NCBI GenBank assembly: GCA_960531495.1
Contig: OY482855.1
Span: 8,128,026 to 8,192,025, forward strand
Source of the DNA: Zeus faber
Lineage: Eukaryota > Chordata > Actinopteri > Zeiformes > Zeidae
Direction of reading: 5' to 3'
DNA length: 64,000 nucleotides
The notes below the pieces were generated by a model. That model had not been told where the DNA came from. It saw only the letters and a program-made list of their open reading frames with translations, and ran no database searches. The stretch's first letter is position 1, and every line of letters starts with the position of its first letter. This document shows positions 30,876 to 41,504 of this stretch, one piece after another. The position numbers and the translations under genes are program-made.

Positions 30876-33800
30876 GTTTCATCACCCAGGGCTCCTGGGT
30901 TGTGCTGTGGCTCACGAGGAGACCCTCAAGGACCTGCTGCCTCCCTGGCTAAATGGTATTCCCTTAAACACTCAGATGAATCTCGCCAGATCGGAGGCAT
31001 CTGTTAACTCTACGGTCTAACTCCTTATTCTGATTGTAAACCTCTCCCCAATCCAGTGCCTGGACAAGTAGAAGCCGCCATGGGCCAGTACCTACGTGTT
31101 TACCACACACTGGACAGGCTGGTAGCCCTGATCAGAGGTGACTTGGAGGACCCCACAGCATTATCTCAGCTGGACAACCTGCAGAACATGCTGGAAGGTA
31201 GGGTGATCCTTCATGCTTTAGTTATAATTTACACCTTGGTATATAATAAACCAGTAGTAGCAGTAGTTGTAAGTTAAAGTACCAAGTACTTCTATTGTAC
31301 TTAGTTAATACTTAGAAATAAGTCATTGTTTTTCTACACTGGCTACACTGAAAAATATTCAAATTCCACTAAAATAAATAATAGAAATTATCTTTTGTGT
31401 TACAAGATCAAAATCAAAAGGCTGTACTAATGCATCGGTTCTGTGTTCATCAGAACAAGTTTCAGTCAAACTTATTTGAACCTTTCATGACTACATGTTG
31501 AAAGGTTCCACTCTTTTTTGAGGTTTGGTTCTTGACGAGTCACTCAGTAAAGCGAGTCGTTTCATTTTCCTACTCTTGGTTCATTTCATTCAGTCGGTGT
31601 AATGCACGCCGAGCGAGGGAGGACTTACGCTGAACGAGTCAGAAGAGTTGGTTCGGCTCTGAGTTGTGAATGGAATTCTCACAAGAATCATTCAATTCTG
31701 TCAAAATTATTTATTTGAGTGGAATGCAAAGAGTAAATCATTCACAGTCAATATGAACTGCGTCTGTCATGATTGGCCTTTTCTTTTGCCTTGGAATCCT
31801 CAGTCATTTTTTTCAGCTTGTGAATTGAAGATTCTCTCGCTCGCCCACTCTTATGCAGGATTGGCTCCCGACTTGTGAATTTTTTTTTTCGTGATGCACA
31901 AATCGTTCGTGGGTCTAGCATCACTTTTAGGAGGCCTTAATAATAAGCACAGTTCTACATGTTCTGACCTTTTTGATGGGTAACAGTATAGTGGTGTGTG
32001 CCATGACATTATTTCATTGTAAAAAGTGTGCCTTGGGGGAAAAAAAGATTGGGAAACACTGAACTAAGTAATAGCTAATTAATAGCGGATAGATGTTAAT
32101 GTCACATATTTACAAGTCTCAAAAAATCCTGATTGCATTTCCAAGACAAGCTAAACTACAGCAGGTCAGTGCTGCAGGAGTCAAAGAGTGTGGAGGAGAG
32201 TGAAGCTCTGTTCCAGCTGTGGACTCTGGGGCTGCTGAGCTCTGTTGAGGGGTGGAGCCAGACTCTGGAGGAAGGACCGTTCAAAAGACATGGTCAGTAT
32301 GACAATCAATTGTAATGTTACTTTATTCCATCTTTTTTTCTATTCCTGTTGGTCATTTTTTCAAACTTCCTATGGTAGAAAAACTCACTATTGTTGTTCC
32401 AGTTTCTTGGCTGACCAAAAAGGTTCTTCCGATGGTTGTGAAATGGGAATGGGGAACCACCAGCAATTTTCTATTCCAATACAAAGGTGAGACACACTGT
32501 TTGGCTGACTCGAGGTTCACGTCTGAAAGTACAGTCTGCGGCTACACCGTTTTAATTTAAAAGAAAAAGTACACACGGCCACCATCTATCTATATAATGT
32601 ATATCAAATATTGAAAGGGAGAGATGTTTGAAATGTTTGGAGCGCCCACAACAGCCAGTCGATTTTGAGCCGACACACCCACAAAAGTCAGGGATACAGA
32701 CACCTGGCGAAGAAATGAGAGTAACTTTTCTTCATGCTGCAGCCCTGTCACCAGTGGTGTGAGCATACCTTCAGATAACCTTTGTATACAACCCCCTCAG
32801 AATATTGTGGAGGTATGTTCTGACGCAGGGCCATGGTATCAGGAAGAGGAGGCAGGCGGAAGCGAAACAACACCGGTTGCCGTGTATTTTATTCTCAGTC
32901 TTTTAAACAAACGGTGGCTCGTGAGCCAAAATGTCAAATCATGGGCTCGCAGCCAATATGCAAATAGTCTGTGTGCTTCAGCGCTTTAGTATGCTCCCGC
33001 TGTGTCTATTCCGGCTACTTGAGTATCGGGATTACTTGCCCGGTCCAACATGTCCCACAAGCACGCCAATCGTCACTGCAGGGACAACAAAACATTTATT
33101 ATTTCCTGCGTTTGGGATTGGACGAATCAGCGGAGTCCCTCCGTTGATTCGCCGGATCCGCAGCAGCTGAGCGGCTCCAGGATGGGAGCCTGCACCGCCT
33201 GTCTGCAGCGGTGGCTTGACTACGCCCCCTTGGTCCGCCACAAACATATATCTATCTATTCAATAAGAACATATTTTACTATCATTTCCCTTGTTGCCGG
33301 GCAGATTCAGCAGTCCCACCATGTCTCCATTCGAAGGAAAGCTTCCACCTGATCGACGCTGGTCTGTTGATAAATGTCGCTTACCCTCCTTTCCTGGGAG
33401 AAAAGAGGGACATGGACCTCCTCATCGTACTGGAATACAGTGCTGGGAATATGTTTGAGGTATATAGTGTGCTGGTGAAAATCAGAAGATATATAATTTT
33501 TTATATATTGTATTTTGACATTTTTGACTTTGAATTATATATTACATACAATTACTACATCAACTGGCTAAACAAAAAAAGAGCAAAAATGTAGTCCTCC
33601 AACTTAGGCCTGCAGACGGCAATGTCCATCCACTGACTCTTCAGACCGACCGTTGACACGAACAGCAAGCATTTCATATTTTATCTTCATCTTTGAATTA
33701 CTTTTGTGCCTAAGAAAAACCCTCCAAAAAATTGGAAGTATTTAGGAAGAGGGGCAAGCGCCTCATAAATGTGTTGGCCTTGTTTTTAATCCGTTCACCT

Positions 33801-35143
33801 CGCCTGACATTGAGACAAGCATGCACCTGACCCCAAACTGCAGCGAATTAAAACCCTCCAAGTTGGCAATTGGTGTTTGTTGCAAAACACTACACCCCCC
33901 CGCCCCCAGACGCTGACTCTTGCCAGGGACTACGCTGCCAGGCTGAGGAAGCCTTTCCCCAACATAGACGACAAGATCCTGGAGGAGAGAGACTGGCCAA
34001 AGGACTTCTATGTGTTCCAGGGAGAGCAGAGTCAACCCACCATCATCTACATGCCCCTGTTCAACAGGAACAACTCCAAAGGTCCCTTCACCTCTCTATC
34101 CATCTTCTATTGTGAAATCCAAAGGTCTTTCAGGTGCAACAATGCTTTTCATTTCCCTTCAGATGCAGCGGAGATCCAGGCCAAGATGGAGGAGTACACC
34201 ACCTTCCAGCCGCCTTTTAGCCAGGAGAAGATCGCGTTTCTGCTGGAGACGGCGAAAGCCAACATGAAGAATAATAAAGACACGATCCTGAGAGAGATCG
34301 GCAAGGCTGTGGAACGCAGACAGAACAAGAGGTAAAGGCTAATATGACATAGACTGACAGCCACAACATTGAAACCACTGACAGGCTAAGTGAAAGACAC
34401 AGGCTAATGCTGCTCTGATAGAAAGGTGTCAGAACACACAGTGCATCACAACTTGCTGCATATGGGGCTGCGTAGCGGCAAACTAGTCAGGGTGCCCATG
34501 CTGACCCCTGTCCAGCACCAAAAGCGCCTCCACCCCGATCCCATCGAGCATCTGTGTGGGATGTGCTGGAACAATCCGAATCAACCAGAATGACAGCCCA
34601 GTCCATGGGTGACCCACCTCACAACTTACAGGACTTAAAGTACCTGCTGCTAACGTCTTGGTGCCAGATACCACAGGACACCTTCAGAGGTCTTGTGGAG
34701 TCCTTGCCCTGACGGTCAGAGCTGTTTTGGTGGCACAAAGGGGGGCTACATAATATTAGTGGTTATTAGTGGTTTGTTTAATATTGTGGCTGATCTGTTC
34801 AACTTCAAGTTCAAGAGATTATTTGTCACATACATAGACCTACGGTCATACATATATGCAGTGAAATGTCATGACACCCGGTGATTACGCACAATAAGCT
34901 CTATAATGTCTAAAAATACTAAATGACCTGGGGGCCACTGGTCAGATTGAGCTCTCCTCTTGCAAAGTAACTAAGTAATTGCACACTGTCCCAAAAACCA
35001 CATTGTTTCTAAATGCATCACTTGTACATGCTGATATTTTAAGTGTTTCCATTCTTGACTATTTCTCTTACAGTACTTTGGCTGTGGCTACAGAACAGGT
35101 GATTCTGACCGATGAACCCCGTCATGGCTCACCCAACTTCTAA
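20650..35143 (+). CDS. Gene 2: PLA2G4C-like phospholipase A2 with N-terminal signal peptide
   Basis: Paralogue of gene 1, head to head with it. Coding exons: 20650-20751, 21023-21136, 29097-29239, 29868-30054, 30284-30389, 30480-30620, 30890-30955, 31057-31197, 32146-32292, 32403-32486, 33311-33459, 33910-34081, 34163-34331, 35074-35143. Phases agree throughout and total 597 codons. Reading through the last donor gives RQNKR-stop at 34335, so about 574 aa is the alternative. Conserved: GSGGGQRA (Arg88), GVSGSTW (Ser116), KWEWGT, HLIDAG (Asp426). The hydrophobic leader spans residues 1-20; sequons NST and NVT are present; no C2 domain and no CAAX end. Exon 8 of gene 1 is absent. Intron 2 is about 8 kb and full of transposons, against 168 bp in gene 1. 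Whether exons 1-2 still splice to exon 3 across it is inferred from phase and homology. Confidence 0.87.
21215..21740 (+). mobile_element. L2-type LINE fragment (endonuclease region)
   Basis: Contains reading-frame scraps such as [10 protein letters not shown] and a [10 protein letters not shown]-type endonuclease patch, the latter repeated at about 24600-24720. Heavily broken; lies in gene 2 intron 2. Confidence 0.65.
21895..22740. other. GC-rich block in gene 2 intron 2
   Basis: About 850 bp of CCCC/CCAC-rich DNA with long stop-poor frames on both strands, compositionally unlike the AT-rich intron around it. Probably part of an inserted element, perhaps a LINE 5' or ORF1 region, but I recognise no domain. 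Confidence 0.4.
22755..23990 (+). mobile_element. L2-type LINE copy A, deleted and SINE-interrupted
   Basis: Reverse transcriptase blocks [19 protein letters not shown] and [11 protein letters not shown], then a jump at about 23190 that removes roughly 350 bp relative to copy B. It resumes with the [14 protein letters not shown] block to 23371. A SINE separates this from 23828-23990, which continues the same coding order (LSLW ... [12 protein letters not shown]). Confidence 0.85.
23372..23826 (-). mobile_element. tRNA-headed SINE (DANA/V-SINE-like), copy A
   Basis: On the minus strand: a tRNA-like head with GGTGGCGCAGTG and GGTCCTGGGTTCGATTCCC (box A/B-like), a body containing GTGTGGAGTTTGCATGTTCT, and a (TTCTTTC)n-like tail. 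AGAAG on both sides may be the target duplication. Inserted into L2 copy A in opposite orientation. Confidence 0.82.
24420..27150 (+). mobile_element. L2-type LINE copy B
   Basis: Runs from the endonuclease (GGAVCL-like at 24452; DFNRA patch at 24700-24730) through reverse transcriptase to a 3' end with TGACAAATAAACCACTTGAA (27121-27140). It is a single unit with several frameshifts and lies in gene 2 intron 2. Confidence 0.87.
25220..26113 (+). pseudogene. L2-type reverse transcriptase, longest remnant
   Basis: 297 codons without a stop, containing [51 protein letters not shown] and the catalytic [11 protein letters not shown]. About 40 codons are deleted between the N-terminal RKAA-type region and [11 protein letters not shown]. 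The endonuclease upstream is in other frames, so no full protein can be made. Confidence 0.88.
27165..27515 (+). mobile_element. L2-type LINE 3' tail, second copy
   Basis: Repeats the CTGTATATCTCCA...TGCATAATCTC..GTGCGTTGCAA...ACATTTCACTGCATATATGT order of 26770-27130, ending TGATAAATAAACATCTTTAA. Confidence 0.75.
27571..27862 (+). mobile_element. tRNA-headed SINE, copy B, 3' truncated
   Basis: Same family as 23372-23826 in opposite orientation, about 85-90 percent identical by eye over the shared part. It loses the tail after an AAGGACA and runs into L2 copy C. Confidence 0.82.
27865..29045 (+). mobile_element. L2-type LINE copy C, 3' half
   Basis: Reverse transcriptase remnant with [14 protein letters not shown] and [15 protein letters not shown], then a stop (TAG) and [11 protein letters not shown], where the catalytic second Asp is Asn. 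The 3' end has the ATTCTGATTCTGGTTCTGAT tail typical of L2. Diverged from copies A and B, so a different subfamily. It ends 52 bp before gene 2 exon 3. Confidence 0.82.
29240..29712. other. Gene 2 intron 3, AT-rich
   Basis: No element or coding sequence recognised; includes a short (AACAAT)n-like stretch near 29355-29390. Confidence 0.5.
29713..29842. repeat. (TG)n microsatellite before gene 2 exon 4
   Basis: About 65 TG units with one GAGCGCGTGCG interruption, ending 25 bp before the exon 4 acceptor. Confidence 0.98.
30777..30874. repeat. (TG)n next to gene 2 exon 7 acceptor
   Basis: About 48 units ending 15 bp before exon 7; matches the placement in gene 1 and the pseudogene. Confidence 0.98.
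31198..32145. other. Gene 2 intron 8, possible hAT-like insertion
   Basis: About 31495-31930 has GAGTCACTC..GCGAGTCGTTTC and a GTTCGTGGGTCTAGCATCACTTT end. This resembles the fish hAT family whose ends begin TAGTGATG and which carries GTTC/GAAC-rich arms. No clean left end was found. Confidence 0.35.
32560..33300. other. Gene 2 intron 10, unassigned
   Basis: Mixed-composition intron DNA. An internal 33110-33235 stretch is GC-rich and contains a partly palindromic GGCGAATCAACGG motif. No coding segment or known element is clear. Confidence 0.35.
34353..34798 (+). mobile_element. Tc1-like DNA transposon, internally deleted
   Basis: Inverted ends pair CTGACAGCCACAACATTGAA (34354 on) with ...ATATTGTGGCTGATCTG (to 34797). 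Between lies a remnant matching Tc1-type transposase sequence (GTGTCAGAACACACAGTGCA, GGGGCTGCGTAGC). The middle is missing. Inserted in the last intron of gene 2. Confidence 0.78.
34800..34905 (-). mobile_element. L2-type LINE 3' tail fragment
   Basis: Nearly the same 100 bp as 18850-18955, directly against the Tc1 end. Confidence 0.72.
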
Positions 35144-35195
35144 GTCCAGGAACTGTAAGAGTTGCCTGGGGCTTTTCATGACCATCTGCTGATCC

Positions 35196-35201
35196 AATAA
35201 A
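35196..35201 (+). terminator. Polyadenylation signal of gene 2
   Basis: AATAAA 53 bp after the TAA of the terminal exon; supports the spliced form that uses 35074-35143. Confidence 0.6.
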
Positions 35202-35209
35202 TCTGTCCA

Positions 35210-35835
35210 TTACATAAAAAAGTACATGCAGATGAAAGTAAGGACCAGTTATAATGAAGCTTTGTCATAGGAGTGTTTATGTAGCTTAGAAAATGCTACG
35301 GCAGTTTGTTCAAATACAGATGTCAAAATAATGATGGTGGTGGTGGTCGGGCAGGATGTGATTTTTAATTTGTGTTCTTGAATAAAACATTAAAAAAAAA
35401 AAAGTACCTGTACCTTTATTGGTTATGTTTCAAAATGTCAGAGCAAAATCTTTGAAAGGTCTGGACACTATGTTGTTATAGTATGGTGGGGACAACTTCA
35501 TGAGGTATATCCCATATTCGGCGATGCTAATGCCCCCGTACAAAACATTCAAGTGTGGTTTCAGGACGCAGTCAGCTGCCATCATTGAACCTTTATGGGA
35601 AGTTCTGGAACGAAGCCGAAAGTTTCCACCTCCTCCATCTGTTGTGTCGTGCTGAAACTACTTTTAAGTAGTACATGAAATGCCAAAGTAGTCATGTGAG
35701 ACACCACCTCTGTGGATGATTTGGCAGTTTGCAAAAACGATTCGATATGTTTGAGTCAGAAATTTGCACGTTCTTTTGCGCAATTGCTTTATACCGCCAT
35801 CAACTGGACGAAGGGAAAACGACACACATGCACAG
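35210..35835. other. Intergenic DNA, nothing recognised
   Basis: Unique-looking AT-rich sequence with a poly-A run at 35390-35403; no gene. Confidence 0.4.
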
Positions 35836-35837
35836 AC

Positions 35838-36075
35838 TATCACACTAAAGAACAACAGGACTGCGTCTTGTACAGCGCTGTTCCAGTCTTGCGACCTCTG
35901 AAAGTGCTTTACAATACACGCCTCACATTCACCCATTCACACGTCGATGGCAGCGACAACCGCGCAAGGTGCACAGCAGCGCATGGAGAACACAGTGTCT
36001 TGCTCAAGGACACTTCAACGTGCTGCCAGGAGGAACAGAGGATTGAACCAGGAACCCTCTGCCCCGAAATTGCGC
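35838..36075. repeat. Probable SINE-like fish repeat
   Basis: Contains TTGCTCAAGGACACTTCAAC and GGAACAGAGGATTGAACCAG in the order common in fish short interspersed repeats. The exact family is not assigned. Confidence 0.45.
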
Positions 36076-36079
36076 TTAT

Positions 36080-37446
<1,367 letters not shown>

Positions 37447-38199
37447 GGTAAAGGAGAAAAGTCTACACCGAGAGAAGTGAGAAATTTCCTTTGCCTTAAT
37501 TAAACCTCACATCTCTTGGGGAAATGATGTGTATTGGATACCCATGCACAGATTCAAAGCGTCGTCCTTGATCCTGGTGTTGACCTCATATGAACAGAAA
37601 AAGTTTTGGAGAGTTTAACAACCGAAAAACTCCTTGCAGCTCACTGAATGGTTCCCTATCTTGTGGGGTGTTGTGTGCCCCATGGTAATAAATAAAGTTT
37701 CATCTGGTGCCCTCAGTTCAGTTCAAAGTGCAGTTATACACACATTTTACACACATAACATGCAGGTCAAAGATAAACAGTGTGCAGTTTATCAGTTTTA
37801 TCAGTTCATTTTCAAAGCTCACTACAAACTCAAAGTATAAACAGGCGGAAAAAAAAATCACAATTTCACTCGATTTTTTTTGTCTGCTGGAAGATTTATG
37901 AAATCAAAACGATATGCTTCATATTAGAATTTTATATCTACATCAATGGACAATGAGCTGCTTGATTTGCCTCAAACGAGGAGAAAACGTCTAGTTGCAA
38001 GCCCAGTAAATATCAAGTTTATATTCATTAGAGTACAGATGGAATACTCAGAAGAATATGGGTTTATTGGTAGTTCAGGATCCAAAACTCCTTCATTAAA
38101 TGACAGAAGCCAGAACCCTGAGATGAAAGTGATCAAACTACAAGGTTTGTGTGCATATGTATGGCACACGTGCCTCCATGAATAGGATTTACAACAGAT

Positions 38200-38202
<3 letters not shown>

Positions 38203-38297
<95 letters not shown>
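38203..38297. repeat. (TG)n beside pseudogene exon 7 remnant
   Basis: About 47 TG units immediately before the exon 7 acceptor remnant. Confidence 0.98.
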
Positions 38298-38411
38298 CAG
38301 GGTGCTGGGCATTTTCAATCGTTGACTTATCAGTTACAAGTTAAGATTTTATTAATGGCATTTAATGGCCCACTGGTGTCCAGAGGCCCTCTGTCATATT
38401 TATTAGACAAA

Positions 38412-38412
38412 A

Positions 38413-38468
<56 letters not shown>
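38412..38468. repeat. (TG)n beside pseudogene exon 9 remnant
   Basis: About 28 TG units ending 12 bp before the exon 9 acceptor remnant. Confidence 0.97.
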
Positions 38469-38471
<3 letters not shown>

Positions 38472-39539
38472 TGCTTTTAGCAATGTACACAACCTTACAT
38501 CAGATACATAATGTGCTGCAACATCTCTTGCGTCTGACGAAGAGCAAGGTGGATTACACCACCTTGTCTAGTCGGAACGACATGGAAAAAGGATTGCAAG
38601 GTACCTGCATCGCGGTTGCTGTGTGCATTTGTGAAACACATCATCTCATTGACAAAGATCAATGTAGGCTTGTCTGTATGATCCCGGATGCTAATGCTAA
38701 TGCCAGTTGACAACTTTACCACTTCTGCTAATCGTTCCTGTTCATCTCTGGCCCCAGATGGTGGGCGGATGGAATCCAGATGAAGAGGATGGTTTGTTGG
38801 GAGCAGCAAATGAATAACCCTTAACTATAGCTGAGACAGGTATGGAAGTTTGGACAAAATCATATCTAGGGTTGGGGTTAAAAATTACAGCTTAGGGTTT
38901 AAAAAGTTAGGGGTAAAAATCTCAGATTGGTGCAAATTCTTATCAACCTACCTGACCTAATTCGTATCAACGTGAGGGTCCATGATATGAATAAGGTTGA
39001 GAATCACAACTATGGGATATTAGCACTTTGATTGACCTTCAAGTTGACCGTGTCACAAGGTTTACTGGATTTATTTCCGAAATTGTGATTTTGTTGCTGT
39101 CTGTAACTTACCTTTCGCTCCTTTCCTGGGAAGCAAGAGACACAATGGACCTCATCATAGTGCTGGAATATAGTGCCCAGATTTATTTTGAGGTGCAGTA
39201 AATGCTCTATGATAATCCAGCGTAAAAACCAAAGGGAACATGCTGAATCTAATTAATGACAGCATTTTATTTCTGCAGTTGGTTATTTTGAATTGAATAT
39301 AATCTAAATTATATGAATGAAATAGCATGCATAATCAGTTTTTGAATATTGAATAGTCTAAATTGGGGGGCTTGCATAATCTGTTTTTGAATAGAGGGTG
39401 AATAGTTTTTAATCCGTTTTTAATAGAATTTGAATATAGAAAAGTATAAATTAAGGACCAACTGGCTGTGCTAACCAGCCGGAACCACAACATACAGATA
39501 TATTCCTACATCACTGATCAGGTTGGATAGTTCCATGAA

Positions 39540-39975
39540 ATGCAATCAGCTGCTTGCTGCTTTGTATGTGGTGAAAACAATGTGACTTCTCCACAAGGGG
39601 AGGGCAGATGTGTGTGCCGATGACGAGCTGGAAACTGGGTGATGGTTGTGACGGTTGGGTCCGTGTGTAGTCCCCTTCTTAAAACTAAGCTGCAATGTTT
39701 TGGCTTTTGATTATTCGGTATCTCCAGTAGGCTATAAATACATTCTCTTTGCATCCATGTGAAGCTATAACCACGGACAGACAGATGGAAAATCACCCAT
39801 CCCCACACACACACACACACACACACACAGAGAGCCTTGTCAGGAGAACTTCTCATATACTTGTTCCATCTCGCCCTCTCTCTACAATAAACTCGTACGT
39901 TTCAACACTCTCACCCGTGTCTCAATGTCGGAGGGCCCAGAAGAAGCCACTTGGGTGGCGTGTGGCAGGGGAACC
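39540..39975 (+). repeat. LTR-like fragment in the pseudogene
   Basis: CTCTCTACAATAAACTCGTA at 39876-39895 followed by a CGGAGGGCC...ACTTGGGTGGCGTG segment, the same order as on the minus strand at 19180-19300. Includes (CA)12 at 39805-39829. Boundaries uncertain. Confidence 0.45.
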
Positions 39976-40321
39976 TATACCGATAGATGGCGGATAGACC
40001 TAAAAAAGAGAGACAGCTAAATGGATTGATAGAAACATAGATGGAGCGGTCTAACCCTGGGTTAACAGTCATTTCTTTCTCCCTCCGACCCCCCCGCGGA
40101 CTCTATCCACATCCACACCTCCCACTTCCCAGACCCTGACTCTCGCCAGGGACTACGCTGACGAGCTGAGGAAGCCTTTCCTCGAGATAGACAACAAGAT
40201 CCTGGATGTAAGAGAGTGGCCAAAAGAACTCTACCGTCTGTGTTCCAGGGAGAGCAGAGTCAGCACATGGTCGTTTACATGCCCGTGTTCAACGGGAACA
40301 ACTCCAAAGGTCTAAGTTAAA

Positions 40322-40323
40322 CA

Positions 40324-40415
<92 letters not shown>
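40322..40415. repeat. (CA)n in pseudogene intron 13
   Basis: About 46 CA units 12 bp after the exon 13 donor remnant; same place as the gene 1 repeat at 7157-7290. Confidence 0.98.
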
Positions 40416-41445
40416 GTTCACTGAGTGTAGATTCCATTGTCGGTTGTTCTTCTGCTCCAATTAGTAAGCAAAACCATCTATCCATAGGCAAAACAAACAA
40501 GCATTTATCTGCACACTTAAAGATTTAAGCGTAACTCACAATGCCAAGAGACTAAATGAGGGACCCTTAATAATGTGAAAGAAAAAAATACCTTTTAATC
40601 ATTTCAATATTTGGATGTTGGGTCAATTCCTGGTGAGCACAAAGACTCTCAAACAGCATTTTTGCTATATATATATATATATATCGTCCATGAAAACAAA
40701 TTATTTTAGACTCCAAGACCCTGCTTGATCATCCAGGGATCTAAATGACACAATGATTTACTATCTACAGCCTTACCCTGCCAACACTGGTTTATAGTCT
40801 AACCTCAATGCGAGTTTAAGAATATTCCATCCCCATTTGCATTTTGCATGATTCAGCCATTGACAACAACAACTTGATTTCAACTTGGTACAAACAAAAA
40901 CACCACACTGGATTTCATTATTAGTCCAAATGGATTTATAAAATCTGCATATTAAAGTATTCAGGCAACCTGCCAGGAGTCCAAACAGTCTTTTTTTGAA
41001 GTTTGCATTGTGGATTAGTACGAAAAAAAAGAATAAGCATCGAGCGATTTTTCGAGCGATACTTTTGATATGGACAGGTCTTAATATTGCACCTCTATAA
41101 ATCTCGCAGGATGGGAAGAAATCCATTTCGTATCCAGTTTGATCTATTTGAGTGTAAAGTTAATCAAATTAACAAACTCACTCATTCACACAATATTTGG
41201 GAAACAATTTTGAGAAAACGTTGGGTTTCCAGTGCAGTGTGTGGATTCAGAAATCCTAGCTTTGATTTTTCAGACACTGCAGAGATCCAGGCTAAACTGG
41301 TGGAGTAGAAGGTCTTTCCAGCCGCCTTATCGCCAGCGAAAGATCGAGGCTCTGCAGGAGATCGCTGAAGCCAACATGAGGAGGAACAAAGATACAATAC
41401 TGAGGGAGATCAGCAAGGCTACAGAACGCAGGCAGAACAACGGGT

Positions 41446-41464
41446 AAGTGTGTGTGTGTGTGTG

Positions 41465-41502
<38 letters not shown>
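41446..41502. repeat. (TG)n after pseudogene exon 14
   Basis: About 28 TG units starting at the donor-like GTAAGTG. Confidence 0.97.

Positions 41503-41504
<2 letters not shown>

Larger units (their letters stand above)
38030..41447 (+). pseudogene. Third PLA2G4C-like copy, decayed
   Basis: In tandem with gene 2. Recognisable remnants: exon 6 (about 38034-38144, keeps PEM-x-V-x-KLQ then GT); exon 7 (38299 on, stop within 8 codons); exon 9 (38481-38600, still open, between AG and GT); exon 12 (about 39092-39192, net +1 bp before MDLIIVLEYSA); exon 13 (40133-40309, 177 bp against 172, a 5-bp insertion after KELY); exon 14 (41274-41447, TAG after KLVE and +1 bp). Exons 1-5 and 10-11 were not found, so the nucleophile exon is missing. 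A CA/TG repeat sits beside exons 7 and 13 as in gene 1. It cannot make an active enzyme. Confidence 0.88.
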
